Below the pieces are notes generated by a model. The model was not told where the DNA came from and searched no databases. It worked only from the letters and a program-made list of their open reading frames with translations. From positions 1 to 64,000 of the forward strand of contig NZ_CANPVO010000016.1 in assembly GCF_947581785.1 (NCBI RefSeq): DNA of 64,000 nt, read 5' to 3'. Positions 25,992-34,212 of this stretch are shown here, in pieces. The position numbers and the translations under genes were made by a program. This DNA is from Candidatus Palauibacter polyketidifaciens. GTDB lineage: Bacteria > Gemmatimonadota > Gemmatimonadetes > Palauibacterales > Palauibacteraceae. The number at the start of each line of letters is the position of its first letter. The stretch's first letter is position 1.

Positions 25992-28061
25992 TCAGCGGAG
26001 GGCGGCGGCGACGTTACCGCCATCCACGGTGAGGATCGCGCCGGTCGTCGCGCGGGCGAGTGCCAGGGAAACGAAGGCCCGGGCGACATCCTCGGCTCGG
26101 ACCTCCCTGCCGAGGAGGTTGCCGCGCATGTAGGCGTCCTCGGTCACGCCGCGCGCCTCGGAGCGGGCCGCGATCATCTCCTCGGTGAGGACGCCGCTCC
26201 GGATGCGGTCGGCGTTCACCCCGTTCGACCGGATGCCCTCCCATCCGTGTTCGATGGCGTACTGGCGCACGAGTCCGAGGGTCGCCGCCTTCGGCAATCC
26301 GTACGGGCCGAAGTCCGGGCCCGGGTTGACCGCCTGCTTCGAGACGTTGAAGAGGAGGCAGCCGCCCGTCCCCTGGGCGCGCATCATGCGCAGGGCCGCC
26401 CGCGTGACGCGCTGGTGGGCGAAGAAGTTCAGCTCGAAGCTCTCCCGCAGCACCTCGTCCGTCACGTCGGCCATGGGACCGCGCCAGGCCGCTCCGGCGT
26501 TCGAGACGAGGATGTCGACGCCGCCTAAGCGGGCGGCGACGGTGGCGAACGCGCGGTCGACGGAGGCGTCGTCCGTCACGTCGCATGGGACGGCGAGCCC
26601 CGCTCCGGCCTCGGCGGCGGCGTCGAGCGAGGAGCCCGGCAGGTCGAAGAGGGCGACCTCGGCGCCGGCGTCCCGGAACACGGCGGCCGTGGCCCGGCCG
26701 ATCGCGCCGGCGCCGCCCGTGACGACGACGACGTGGCGGGCCAGCGCCTTCTCCTTCGCACCGGCCAGCTTCGCCTGTTCGAGCGACCAGTATTCGATGT
26801 CGAACAGCTCGGCCTCGGTAATGCTCTCGAAGCGGTCCATGCTTTCCGCGTCCGCGATGACATCGACGGTGGTCTCGGCGAGGTCGGCCGCCGCGGCCGC
26901 GGCCCGGGCGTCCCGTCCGCTCGCGAACAGCCCCACGCCCGGCACCAGGACCACGCGCGGACTCGGGTCGAGCATGCGTTTCGTCCCGCCGTAGCGCGGG
27001 TTGTGGCGCTCGAAGTAGGCCGTGTACGCCGTTCGGTAGGCTTCGACCGCGGCCCGCGCCTCCCGGGTCCAGGCGGCGAGGTCGCCGGCGGGCGGCGCGG
27101 GGAGCACGACGGGAAGCGGCTTCGTGCGGATCGCGTGGTCGGGCGTGACCGTGCCGACCTGGCTGTAGCGCGACAGCTCCGAGCCGCCGACGTAAGCGAG
27201 AATGGCCGGGCTGGCCCGGTGCTCGAGGATGAAGCGCTCGGAGTCTCCCGCCCCGCCCTCCTGCGCCTCGCCGCCGTGCCGGTTGGCGAGCATGCCGCGG
27301 ATGGCCGGCGCGATCTCGCCCGCTGAGGCGGTCGCCGATGGCGCCTCTGCAGCGGCGAAGACCTTCCGCCGGCCGCCTTCGATGCGCGCCTCGGCGAGGC
27401 TCACCCACTCGATCATGAGTTCGTACGCCTCGTGCGCCGTGTCCCCGAACGTGAACAGCCCGTGCTTTAGGAGGACGAGCCCTTCCGCCTCCGGATGGGC
27501 GTCCGCCGCCGCCTTCGCCGCCTTCGCGAGGTCGAAGCCGGGCATGATGTAGGGCACGATCGCGGCCCGGTCGCCGTAGACCTCGCGGCAGATCTCCTCC
27601 CCATCGGGCTGGTCCGTGAGAACGAGCGCCGCGTTCGCGTGCGTGTGGTCGATGAACGTGCGCGGCACCCACGCGTGCAGGAGTGTCTCCACCGATGGGT
27701 TCGGCGCCGTCGAGTCGAGCAGGTTGCGGCGCTGCAGGTTGACCATGTCCTCGTCGGACAGGGCGTCGATCTCAGCCAGCCCCAAAAGCGGATCGAGCTG
27801 CACCGCGGGAAGGCCGGGCGGTTCGATCGTCCCCATGTCCCAGCCGCTCCCCTTCACGTACAGCACGTCCAGTTCCGCCCCGGTCACGTCCCGGGCGCGG
27901 CCCTTGACCGACGTGTTGCCCCCGCCGTGCATCACGAGTCGAGGCTCGGAACCCAAGAGCCGCGTCGTGTACACCCGCAGCGCGAGATCCTCCCCGATGC
28001 CCTCGGCGGCGTACCGTTCGACGAACTCCGCCGCCTCGCGCTCGCTCCACGCGCTTTTCAT
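25992..28061 (-). CDS. Bifunctional class II aldolase/short-chain dehydrogenase (RhaD-like)
   Basis: A 689-residue fusion. The N-terminal 420 residues are a class II aldolase with GGNTSVKG and the metal-binding DHTHANA and KHGLF segments. The C-terminal 250 residues are an SDR with the nucleotide motif TGGAGAIG and catalytic YGLPK (YxxxK). Such fusions cleave rhamnulose-1-phosphate or a related sugar phosphate and oxidise the lactaldehyde released. ATG 28061 is chosen because GAGGGG lies upstream; GTG 28091 is an alternative. No other rhamnose genes are adjacent, so the substrate is inferred from family only. Confidence 0.9.
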   Translation of the reverse strand: MKSAWSEREAAEFVERYAAEGIGEDLALRVYTTRLLGSEPRLVMHGGGNTSVKGRARDVTGAELDVLYVKGSGWDMGTIEPPGLPAVQLDPLLGLAEIDALSDEDMVNLQRRNLLDSTAPNPSVETLLHAWVPRTFIDHTHANAALVLTDQPDGEEICREVYGDRAAIVPYIMPGFDLAKAAKAAADAHPEAEGLVLLKHGLFTFGDTAHEAYELMIEWVSLAEARIEGGRRKVFAAAEAPSATASAGEIAPAIRGMLANRHGGEAQEGGAGDSERFILEHRASPAILAYVGGSELSRYSQVGTVTPDHAIRTKPLPVVLPAPPAGDLAAWTREARAAVEAYRTAYTAYFERHNPRYGGTKRMLDPSPRVVLVPGVGLFASGRDARAAAAAADLAETTVDVIADAESMDRFESITEAELFDIEYWSLEQAKLAGAKEKALARHVVVVTGGAGAIGRATAAVFRDAGAEVALFDLPGSSLDAAAEAGAGLAVPCDVTDDASVDRAFATVAARLGGVDILVSNAGAAWRGPMADVTDEVLRESFELNFFAHQRVTRAALRMMRAQGTGGCLLFNVSKQAVNPGPDFGPYGLPKAATLGLVRQYAIEHGWEGIRSNGVNADRIRSGVLTEEMIAARSEARGVTEDAYMRGNLLGREVRAEDVARAFVSLALARATTGAILTVDGGNVAAALR

Positions 28062-28146
28062 CTCATAGTTCCCCTCGTCGAGCCCGGCCACGCATCCGGC
28101 GAAGACGGTACCGACCTCGCGGCAAGGCGTCCAGCGCCGGAGACGG

Positions 28147-28533
28147 TCACCAGAGGACGGGAGCCGGATACGAGGAGATGGCCTCGTCGGGCGTGACGAT
28201 CGTCAATCCGCTCACGATCGCCTGCGAGACGAGACCGCGGTCGAAGGGGTCCGCATGGAGCACCGGCAGGAGCACTTCGTGGGCCGCCGACGCCTCATCG
28301 AAGGGGAGCGGTTCGAGTTCCAGCCACTCGCGCCGGCTCGAGACGTAGCGGACGGGCGACTCCGGGAGCGGCAACCGTCCGAGGCGGTGCTTGATCGCGA
28401 TTTCCCAGGCCGAGAGCGCGCTCAGGTACACTGTGTTGCCCGGATCCCGGCACGCCGCCTCTGCCGCCCGCGAAAGCCGGGAGTCCGCCGCCGCCAGCCA
28501 CAGGAACGTACACGTGTCGACGAGCAGCCTCAC
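28147..28533 (-). CDS. PIN-domain toxin, VapC-like
   Basis: A 128-residue PIN ribonuclease with Asp6 in LLVDTCTFLWL, Glu in LSALSAWEIAIKHRLGRL and Asp in HADPFDRGLVSQA, the pattern of the Sll0205-like group. It starts with GTG that overlaps the antitoxin stop in GTGA. All acidic residues needed for metal binding seem to be there, so it is probably active. It is unrelated in sequence to the VapC at 15697. Confidence 0.92.
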   Translation of the reverse strand: MRLLVDTCTFLWLAAADSRLSRAAEAACRDPGNTVYLSALSAWEIAIKHRLGRLPLPESPVRYVSSRREWLELEPLPFDEASAAHEVLLPVLHADPFDRGLVSQAIVSGLTIVTPDEAISSYPAPVLW

Positions 28534-28778
28534 GGCTCGCCGGCGTCACCCTGGAAGGCCCGTAGTACGGATTCCGGCAGAGGTTCGAAGAAGCTCGCCG
28601 GCACCTTCATGCCCCGGTCGATGCCGATCGGACGTTCCCGGATCGGTGTCGAGGGCAGGGGGCGGATCTCGGCGATGGGCACGTTGCGCCGGCACAGCGT
28701 GACGGTCTCGCCGCGCTCCACGCGGGCGAGATACCGAGCCAGATCGGCCCGAGCTTCGGCGATGTTGACCCTGATCAT
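28530..28778 (-). CDS. Phd/YefM-type antitoxin
   Basis: An 82-residue antitoxin. MIRVNIAEARADLARYLARVERGETVTLCRRNVPIAEIRP is the Phd/YefM DNA-binding fold, and the C terminus would block the PIN toxin. The first Met of the longer frame (28796) lies in AT-rich repeats of ATGTACATG and seems less likely than 28778. The pairing of a Phd-type antitoxin with a VapC toxin is common. Promoter elements likely lie in the AT-rich stretch 28779-28805. Confidence 0.9.
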   Translation of the reverse strand: MIRVNIAEARADLARYLARVERGETVTLCRRNVPIAEIRPLPSTPIRERPIGIDRGMKVPASFFEPLPESVLRAFQGDAGEP

Positions 28779-28871
28779 GTACATGAACATATACAACTAC
28801 CTGTACAGATCAAGACCCTTCGGCCCCGGACTCCCCGGCCGGGGCTCGAAGCTGCCGGCCGGGGCCCGAAG

Positions 28872-30926
28872 CTATCCGCCGGCCGTGGTGACGGCGGCTT
28901 TCTTGTCCGGGTGGACGGGGGACGTCTCCCACTCGTACTCCTCGCCCAGCACCCAGCGGTAGTACCAGTCCAGTTCGACGTTCGCCTTGAACAGGCGCTG
29001 CTGCAGCTCCACCCAGCCGTGACCCTGCTCGGGCGCCACGTAGAGGTGGGTCGGGACGCCGTTGTGCTTCAGTCCCTGGTACAGTTCGACGGACTGCGGC
29101 ATCGGCACGCGTTCGTCGTTCTCCCCGACGAGGACCAGGGTCGGGGTCACGACCTTGTGGAGGTCGAAGAGCGGTGAATCGGCCATGTACTGCTCGATCG
29201 GGGCGTCCTCGGACCACGGGGTGCCCCCGAACCACGGCGTGCGATAGATGCGGACGTCGGATTGCGCGTACATCGACATCCAGTTCACGGCCCCCGCGCC
29301 CGACGACGCCGCCTTGAAGCGGTCCGTCCAGGTGATGATCTTGTTCGTCATGTGGCCGCCGGCGCTCCAGCCCATCTTCGCCATGCGGTCGCCGTCCACG
29401 AGTCCGCGCTCGATGAGATGATCCACGCCGGCCATCACGTCCTTGTGGGCCTGATCGAAGTAGTTGCCGATCATGTTGCGCAGGAAGTCGTCGCCGTATC
29501 CGGTGGACCCGCGATAGTTGGGCTTGAAGACGAACCATCCGCGGGCGGCGAGCACGGTTTCGTAGTTGCTCGAGCGCGCGAAGCGGAACTTGTCGGACGA
29601 CGGCGGGCCTCCGTGCGTCTGAACGACGAGCGGGTAGCGCTCGCCCTCCTGGTAGTCGATGGGAAAGAAGATGAGACCTTCCACCTCGACGCCGTCCTCT
29701 CCGGCGTACTGCACGGCTTCCATGCGCGGCAGAAGGAACTCCTCGGCAAGATAGTCGAAGAGGTGCGTGACCTGGCGTGCCGGGCCCGATCCCGTCATCG
29801 CCCACAGGTCCCCCGCGTTGGTCGAACTGCTGACCGCGTAGAGGTGCATGCCGGATGAAGGGTGATAGTCCCAGGCGCCGACCGAGTGGTCTCCCTCGGT
29901 GACCGCCTCGGCGCTCTCCGCATCGGAGGCATCGGCGGGCACGGAGTAGATCTGCTGGCGAACGCCGGTATTCGCGCGGAAGTAGATCGAGCGGCCGTCT
30001 CGCGACCACACCGCGGCGTTGACGTCGAAGCTTCCTCCCGGCACCACGGAGACGGGATCGCCGCCGTCGGTCGGGACGACGAACAGGCGCTGGTTGAAGT
30101 AGAAGTCGCTCAGTTCGTCGTTCGTGTTCGCGACGAAGAGCGCGTGGCGGTTGTCGGGAGAAAGGGACGCGCCGACTTCTCCCACGTGATTGTCGGTGAT
30201 CCGGCGCGCGCCGGTCCCATCGGGACCCATCACCCACAGTTCCGAGTTCAGCAGGTCGTCGTAGAGGGCGGTCGGCGCCAACTGCACGAGGAGGAGCGTG
30301 CCGTCGCGCGAGGTCGAATACCCGCGGACCATCAGGCCGGCCTCCGTCACGCGCTCCGCGGCGCCGCCCTCGCTCGGCACTCGCCACAGTCCGGTCGGGC
30401 GCTTGTCCTCTTCATAGCGAAACACGTTGTCGTTGACCGCTTCGCGCGCCTTCTCGGCCTCCGACTTCTCGTCGACCGCCATGAAGTAGATCCAGGCGCC
30501 ATCGCCGGACCACGAAATCGAACCCACGGGCGTCGGGTGCTCGCTCACGGCGCCGGCCTCGCCGCCGCGGGTCGGCATCACGAACACCTGGTTGTGCTCC
30601 GTATCGTGCCGGTTCGCGACGAAGGCGACGCGCGAGCCGTCGGGCGACCAGCGCGGGCTCGATTCACCGCCCTCGCCGTTCGTCATGCGCGTCGTGCCGG
30701 AGCCATCCATCGCGACGCGCCAGATGTGGGAAACCGTGGCGTTGGCTTCCCAGTCGGTGTCCGTCCTCACGTAGAGCACTTCCGACCCGTTCGGCGATAT
30801 TCGCGGGTCGGCGAGGCCGGGGATGTCGATCAGATCCACGATCGTCATCGCGCGGCGCTGGCCGGAGAGGGGGACGGTGGAGACGAGGACGGCGAGGATT
30901 CCGAGTCCGAGGATGCGGCGAGACAT
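28872..30926 (-). CDS. S9 family peptidase (dipeptidyl-peptidase/acylaminoacyl type), exported
   Basis: A 684-residue serine peptidase. The signal peptide ends near VPLSGQ. A TolB/WD-like propeller (DPRISPNGSEVLYV, SPRWSPDGSRVAFV) covers residues 30-400, and the hydrolase domain carries Ser521 (GWSAGG), Asp604 (GENDERVP) and His636 (EQGHGW). It cleaves short peptides in the periplasm. It is unlike the S9 protein at 12350 in length and lacks the acidic linker. It stands as a single gene. Confidence 0.94.
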   Translation of the reverse strand: MSRRILGLGILAVLVSTVPLSGQRRAMTIVDLIDIPGLADPRISPNGSEVLYVRTDTDWEANATVSHIWRVAMDGSGTTRMTNGEGGESSPRWSPDGSRVAFVANRHDTEHNQVFVMPTRGGEAGAVSEHPTPVGSISWSGDGAWIYFMAVDEKSEAEKAREAVNDNVFRYEEDKRPTGLWRVPSEGGAAERVTEAGLMVRGYSTSRDGTLLLVQLAPTALYDDLLNSELWVMGPDGTGARRITDNHVGEVGASLSPDNRHALFVANTNDELSDFYFNQRLFVVPTDGGDPVSVVPGGSFDVNAAVWSRDGRSIYFRANTGVRQQIYSVPADASDAESAEAVTEGDHSVGAWDYHPSSGMHLYAVSSSTNAGDLWAMTGSGPARQVTHLFDYLAEEFLLPRMEAVQYAGEDGVEVEGLIFFPIDYQEGERYPLVVQTHGGPPSSDKFRFARSSNYETVLAARGWFVFKPNYRGSTGYGDDFLRNMIGNYFDQAHKDVMAGVDHLIERGLVDGDRMAKMGWSAGGHMTNKIITWTDRFKAASSGAGAVNWMSMYAQSDVRIYRTPWFGGTPWSEDAPIEQYMADSPLFDLHKVVTPTLVLVGENDERVPMPQSVELYQGLKHNGVPTHLYVAPEQGHGWVELQQRLFKANVELDWYYRWVLGEEYEWETSPVHPDKKAAVTTAGG

Positions 30927-31055
30927 GGCAGACTCCTGCGGTTGGCGGTGGCCCGTCGCGGTACATCGATGTTGACAGGGTCGTCCCCGGGTGACAAGAG
31001 CCCGGCGCCGCCCTCCGGCAGGCGCCCGGGGCGTGGAGCCGGCGGCAGCGCCGGG

Positions 31056-32156
31056 CTAGGCCGTCGCGTCGCGGATCGCGGCGAGGTGGTCGGCGGTGAG
31101 GCCGTCCATCTCAAACGTGGACACGCCGGAGGCGCCGGCCTCGCGCGCCGTCGCGACGGCCTCCGCGAGCGCGGCCGGATCGAGCGACGGCAGGTAGAGT
31201 CCGGCGTTGAGCGGCGTGGCGGCTCCTCCGCGAACGTCGCCGTCGGTGGCGGCGAGGGCCGCGATCCCCTCGCGCACGCCGTCGCCGATCCAGGGGATGT
31301 CCTCCAGATAGAAGCTCTGGTAGAGCATCGGGAAGAAGCGGTCGAGGGGCCACCGGTCCCAGTCCTGGCGGACCAGCGTGCGGGCGATGGAAGGGGTCGG
31401 GAAGACGGCGGCCGTGATCGGCTTCCCGTGCTCGCGGGCCGCCTCGGCGAGTGCGCGCACGGCGCCCGTGACGGAGTCCCACCGGAAGCGGCGCCAGGCC
31501 TCGTCGGCGGGCGGATCGGGGATCTCCAGCGGGTCCCTCCCATCGAGAGCGGCGAACTGTTCGCGGCAGACGTCACAGTAGCAGAAGTCGAACTCCGGGT
31601 GCTCGACGTCCTGCACGAGGTCATAGGTCTCCCAGAGAGCGCGCGGGAGGATGACGTCGCAGTGGCGCACGTAGTCGAGGTGGACGCCGTCCACCGCCGG
31701 GTCGGCGGCGAGGTCCGCGATGCGTCCGCGCAGGTATTCGCGCACGGGCCCGCGCGAAGGGCAGACCCACTTGTAGTACCCGACGTAGGGGGGGTGATCG
31801 AGCGAGCTTTCCAGATTCCGGCTCACCGTGAACCACTCCGGGTGGTTCTCCTGCACCCAGGCGTCGCCGTTACGGTTCATCGTCCAGAACCAGCGGTGAT
31901 ATTCGAGTCCCTCCGCGCGGGCGGCTCCCGATACCAGGTCGACGTCGCCGCCACCCACGAGGACCGCGTGGAAGCCGGCCTCCCGAAGTCGGGCGAACTG
32001 TTCGCGCCAGGCGGCGGTGTCGCGATCGCGGTCCCCGTGAACCCACGTCCACAGCGTGAAGGGCGCCTCCGGATCGGGCGGGACCGCGCAGGCGGGAAGC
32101 GCCGCACCCAGCGCCGCCGCGCTGCCGGCGGCCCGGAGGAACTCTCTGCGCCTCAC
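31056..32156 (-). CDS. Glycosyl-hydrolase-like protein (GHL10 type), Tat-exported lipoprotein
   Basis: A 366-residue protein. It opens with RRREFLRAAGSAAALGAALPAC, a twin-arginine signal with a lipobox. The body is a TIM barrel of the GHL10/family-10-like group: GVHLDYVRH supplies a probable catalytic Asp, and FCYCDVCREQF is a Cys pair typical of the group. GTG 32156 overlaps the stop of the upstream CBM9-like gene in GTGA. It probably acts on an oligosaccharide at the outer face of a membrane; the substrate is unknown. Confidence 0.8.
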   Translation of the reverse strand: MRRREFLRAAGSAAALGAALPACAVPPDPEAPFTLWTWVHGDRDRDTAAWREQFARLREAGFHAVLVGGGDVDLVSGAARAEGLEYHRWFWTMNRNGDAWVQENHPEWFTVSRNLESSLDHPPYVGYYKWVCPSRGPVREYLRGRIADLAADPAVDGVHLDYVRHCDVILPRALWETYDLVQDVEHPEFDFCYCDVCREQFAALDGRDPLEIPDPPADEAWRRFRWDSVTGAVRALAEAAREHGKPITAAVFPTPSIARTLVRQDWDRWPLDRFFPMLYQSFYLEDIPWIGDGVREGIAALAATDGDVRGGAATPLNAGLYLPSLDPAALAEAVATAREAGASGVSTFEMDGLTADHLAAIRDATA

Positions 32157-33001
32157 GGGGAGTCGTCCCGACCGGCGACGAAACGCACGACGCCCCACCT
32201 CTCGGGTATGTGCATGTCGATCTCCCCCTGCGGCGACCACACCCAGTTCTCTTCAGGATGGTCGCTCGAATCCACGGGTTCCCGCCGCTTCCGGTACTCT
32301 CCGTCCACGACGACGAGCGGCCACTGTACGCGGGAGAAGTTCACGCGCCAGACCTCGCCGGGCCTGGGGGGCGCGACCGCGGCCTCCGCGGGGGCGCCAG
32401 GGGGACGCAGCGCCGACCAGGGGATCGCGATCTCGACCGACCAGCCGATGTCTTCGTCGGAGGGGTCGTTCAGCGTGCCGTCGAGGCGCACCGCGGTGCG
32501 CAGACCCTCCATGTCCCAGGCGATGTCCGCCCTTCCCTTTCGGCGGTACGGCCTGTCGAGGAAGAGGTCGAACTCGGTCCCGAGCGCGTTGATCTCGAGT
32601 TCATAGTAGGCGAGACCGTCGCCGTCCGGATCGAGAAAGACCTCGAAGTCATGTTCCCGGTAGACGATGGCGTCGCGGTCGGCCAGCGTGGCCCAGAGGT
32701 GCGGTTCCTCGAGTTCGGCGCCCACGTAGAGGAAGCGTTCATCCCAGATGATCCTGGCGCGCGTACCGAGGTGGGGATCGGGCCAGTCGGGGCCGCGAAT
32801 GTCGACGAAGGGCTCGGTCCACGGCGCGGCGCGCCAGACCGTATCGTCCAGCGACCCGTCGATCACGGGCGGGGAGACGGCGGGCGGCGCATGGTATTCA
32901 TGCGGCGCGGCCGGCACCTGGCCCGCCGAAGGCGCGACCCCCGGGATCCCCGACGCAGCGAGCGCGGTCAGGAAAACACGCGACAGATCGGCGCGATCCA
33001 T
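32153..33001 (-). CDS. Carbohydrate-binding family 9-like exported protein
   Basis: A 282-residue protein with a short, weak signal region (VFLTALAASGIPGVAPSAGQ). The core matches CBM9-like sugar-binding domains: VIDGSLDDTVWRAAPWTEPF, then ARIIWDERFLYVGAELEEP and FEVFLDPDGDGLAYYELEINALGT. It probably binds a glycan rather than cutting it. It lies 1 nt after one lipoprotein gene stop and overlaps the glycosyl-hydrolase-like gene, so the binding and hydrolase proteins are made together. Confidence 0.85.
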   Translation of the reverse strand: MDRADLSRVFLTALAASGIPGVAPSAGQVPAAPHEYHAPPAVSPPVIDGSLDDTVWRAAPWTEPFVDIRGPDWPDPHLGTRARIIWDERFLYVGAELEEPHLWATLADRDAIVYREHDFEVFLDPDGDGLAYYELEINALGTEFDLFLDRPYRRKGRADIAWDMEGLRTAVRLDGTLNDPSDEDIGWSVEIAIPWSALRPPGAPAEAAVAPPRPGEVWRVNFSRVQWPLVVVDGEYRKRREPVDSSDHPEENWVWSPQGEIDMHIPERWGVVRFVAGRDDSP

Positions 33002-33002
33002 G

Positions 33003-33488
33003 CTAGTTCCGGACGGAGGGGAAGACCTGGAAGATCCCGCTCGTCGCCGGAGTGTCGACCGCGAGGTTCCCTTCCGCATCCAGGAGCCACACGTTCACGC
33101 GATACCACCCCTGGAACGAAAAAAACGGGAGCGTCACGGTCTCCCGCGTCGAGTCTCCGGGTTCGAGTTCGACCATGTGCTGGATGATGTCGGACCGCGT
33201 GGCTCCGCGGCCGCAGTGCAGCGTGGGGTTGTAGGATGCCTCGAATTCCACTTCGAGGTTCGTCACGCCCACGGGCTTGATCGCGCAGGAATCCTTGAAG
33301 ATTCGAGCGCCGGATACGTTCCGCGAGGTGACGGTGACTGTCTGCCTGGGTTCGTATTCGGGCCGGTCCACGCAGACCTCGAGGCCGTGCTGCGTCGCGC
33401 AGAGCGCACTCTCGGGGCCTGTAGGGTCCTCGCTGCACGACAGCGCGAGGACGGCGGCCGGAATGGACATGAGCAACCTGCGTGACAT
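33003..33488 (-). CDS. Lipoprotein paralogue 1 (161 residues), function unknown
   Basis: A predicted lipoprotein with lipobox LALSC at residue 18. I do not recognise the family. The mature part begins with a PTGP motif, then CATQHGLEVCVDRPEY, and has further Cys residues in FKDSC and LHCG, so disulfides are likely; the rest looks like a beta sandwich (TVTVTSRNVSGARIF, YRVNVWLLD). It is the same length as, and clearly related to, the gene upstream at 33545-34030. It is part of an operon with CBM9-like and glycosyl-hydrolase-like genes. Confidence 0.75.
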   Translation of the reverse strand: MSRRLLMSIPAAVLALSCSEDPTGPESALCATQHGLEVCVDRPEYEPRQTVTVTSRNVSGARIFKDSCAIKPVGVTNLEVEFEASYNPTLHCGRGATRSDIIQHMVELEPGDSTRETVTLPFFSFQGWYRVNVWLLDAEGNLAVDTPATSGIFQVFPSVRN

Positions 33489-33544
33489 CTTCGGTCTCCG
33501 GAGGTTCACGAGTGTGATCCCTCGGAATCTACGGGACGAAGGGT

Positions 33545-34030
33545 TCAGTTGTCGGCTCCCGGGAAGATGACGAAGATGCCGCTCGCAGCCGGTGTGTCGA
33601 AGGCAAGGGCCCCGTCCGGCGTCAGAAGCCACACGATCACGCGAAAGAAGTCCTGCGGTGAGTAACCCAGCCGCAGGGTCTCACGGGTCGATGCTCCGGG
33701 TTCGAGCCGCACCATGCGCTCGACGACGACCGTCGGCGTGACCGCCTCGCCACAGTGCCGCTGCGGCTTGTAGGTCGGCCTGAAGTCCTCCTCGGAATCC
33801 GGCGCGGGTATCGCGGTCGTACCGCAGGCATCCTTGAAGATCGGGTGGTCGGACACATTCCGCGTGGTGACGAGGATGGACTCGTTCGACCGGTACTCGG
33901 GTCGGTCCACGCACACCTCGACGCCGTGCCGAGTATCGCACAGACTGCCCCGGGGCCCGGTCACGCCCTCGCCGCACGACAGGGCGGGCACGATCGTCGC
34001 TGTCAGTACGGCCAGACCTCGAAGCTTCAT
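33545..34030 (-). CDS. Lipoprotein paralogue 2 (161 residues), function unknown
   Basis: A predicted lipoprotein (lipobox PALSC) and the first gene of the operon. It shares with its neighbour the blocks CDTRHGVEVCVDRPEY, TTRNVS...IFKDAC, LEPGASTRET and VIVWLL...AFDTPA.SGIF, with Cys spacing preserved. The two genes arose by tandem duplication and then diverged to roughly half identity by eye. A 56-nt spacer separates them. They may bind the same or related ligands at the outer membrane. Confidence 0.75.
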   Translation of the reverse strand: MKLRGLAVLTATIVPALSCGEGVTGPRGSLCDTRHGVEVCVDRPEYRSNESILVTTRNVSDHPIFKDACGTTAIPAPDSEEDFRPTYKPQRHCGEAVTPTVVVERMVRLEPGASTRETLRLGYSPQDFFRVIVWLLTPDGALAFDTPAASGIFVIFPGADN

Positions 34031-34212
34031 GAATCTCCCGCCCTCCCGAAGACGCGAATCTAGTGTCGTGTCCCGGAGATTCGCGAGAATCTGGCGAGGG
34101 ACCGGCCGAGGTGAAGTGTTGCCCGTCGGAGCGCCGCATCGGACTGTAGGCGTTGCCGGGGAAAACACGGGGGTCGCTTGGAGCTTCGCACAGGTCACGT
34201 GGAGTGGAACGG

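Noticed and set aside
29862-32606. A 914-codon plus-strand frame opposite the S9 peptidase and GHL10-like gene
   Set aside because: Same reason: no recognisable domain, and it crosses two well-supported genes and an intergenic region.
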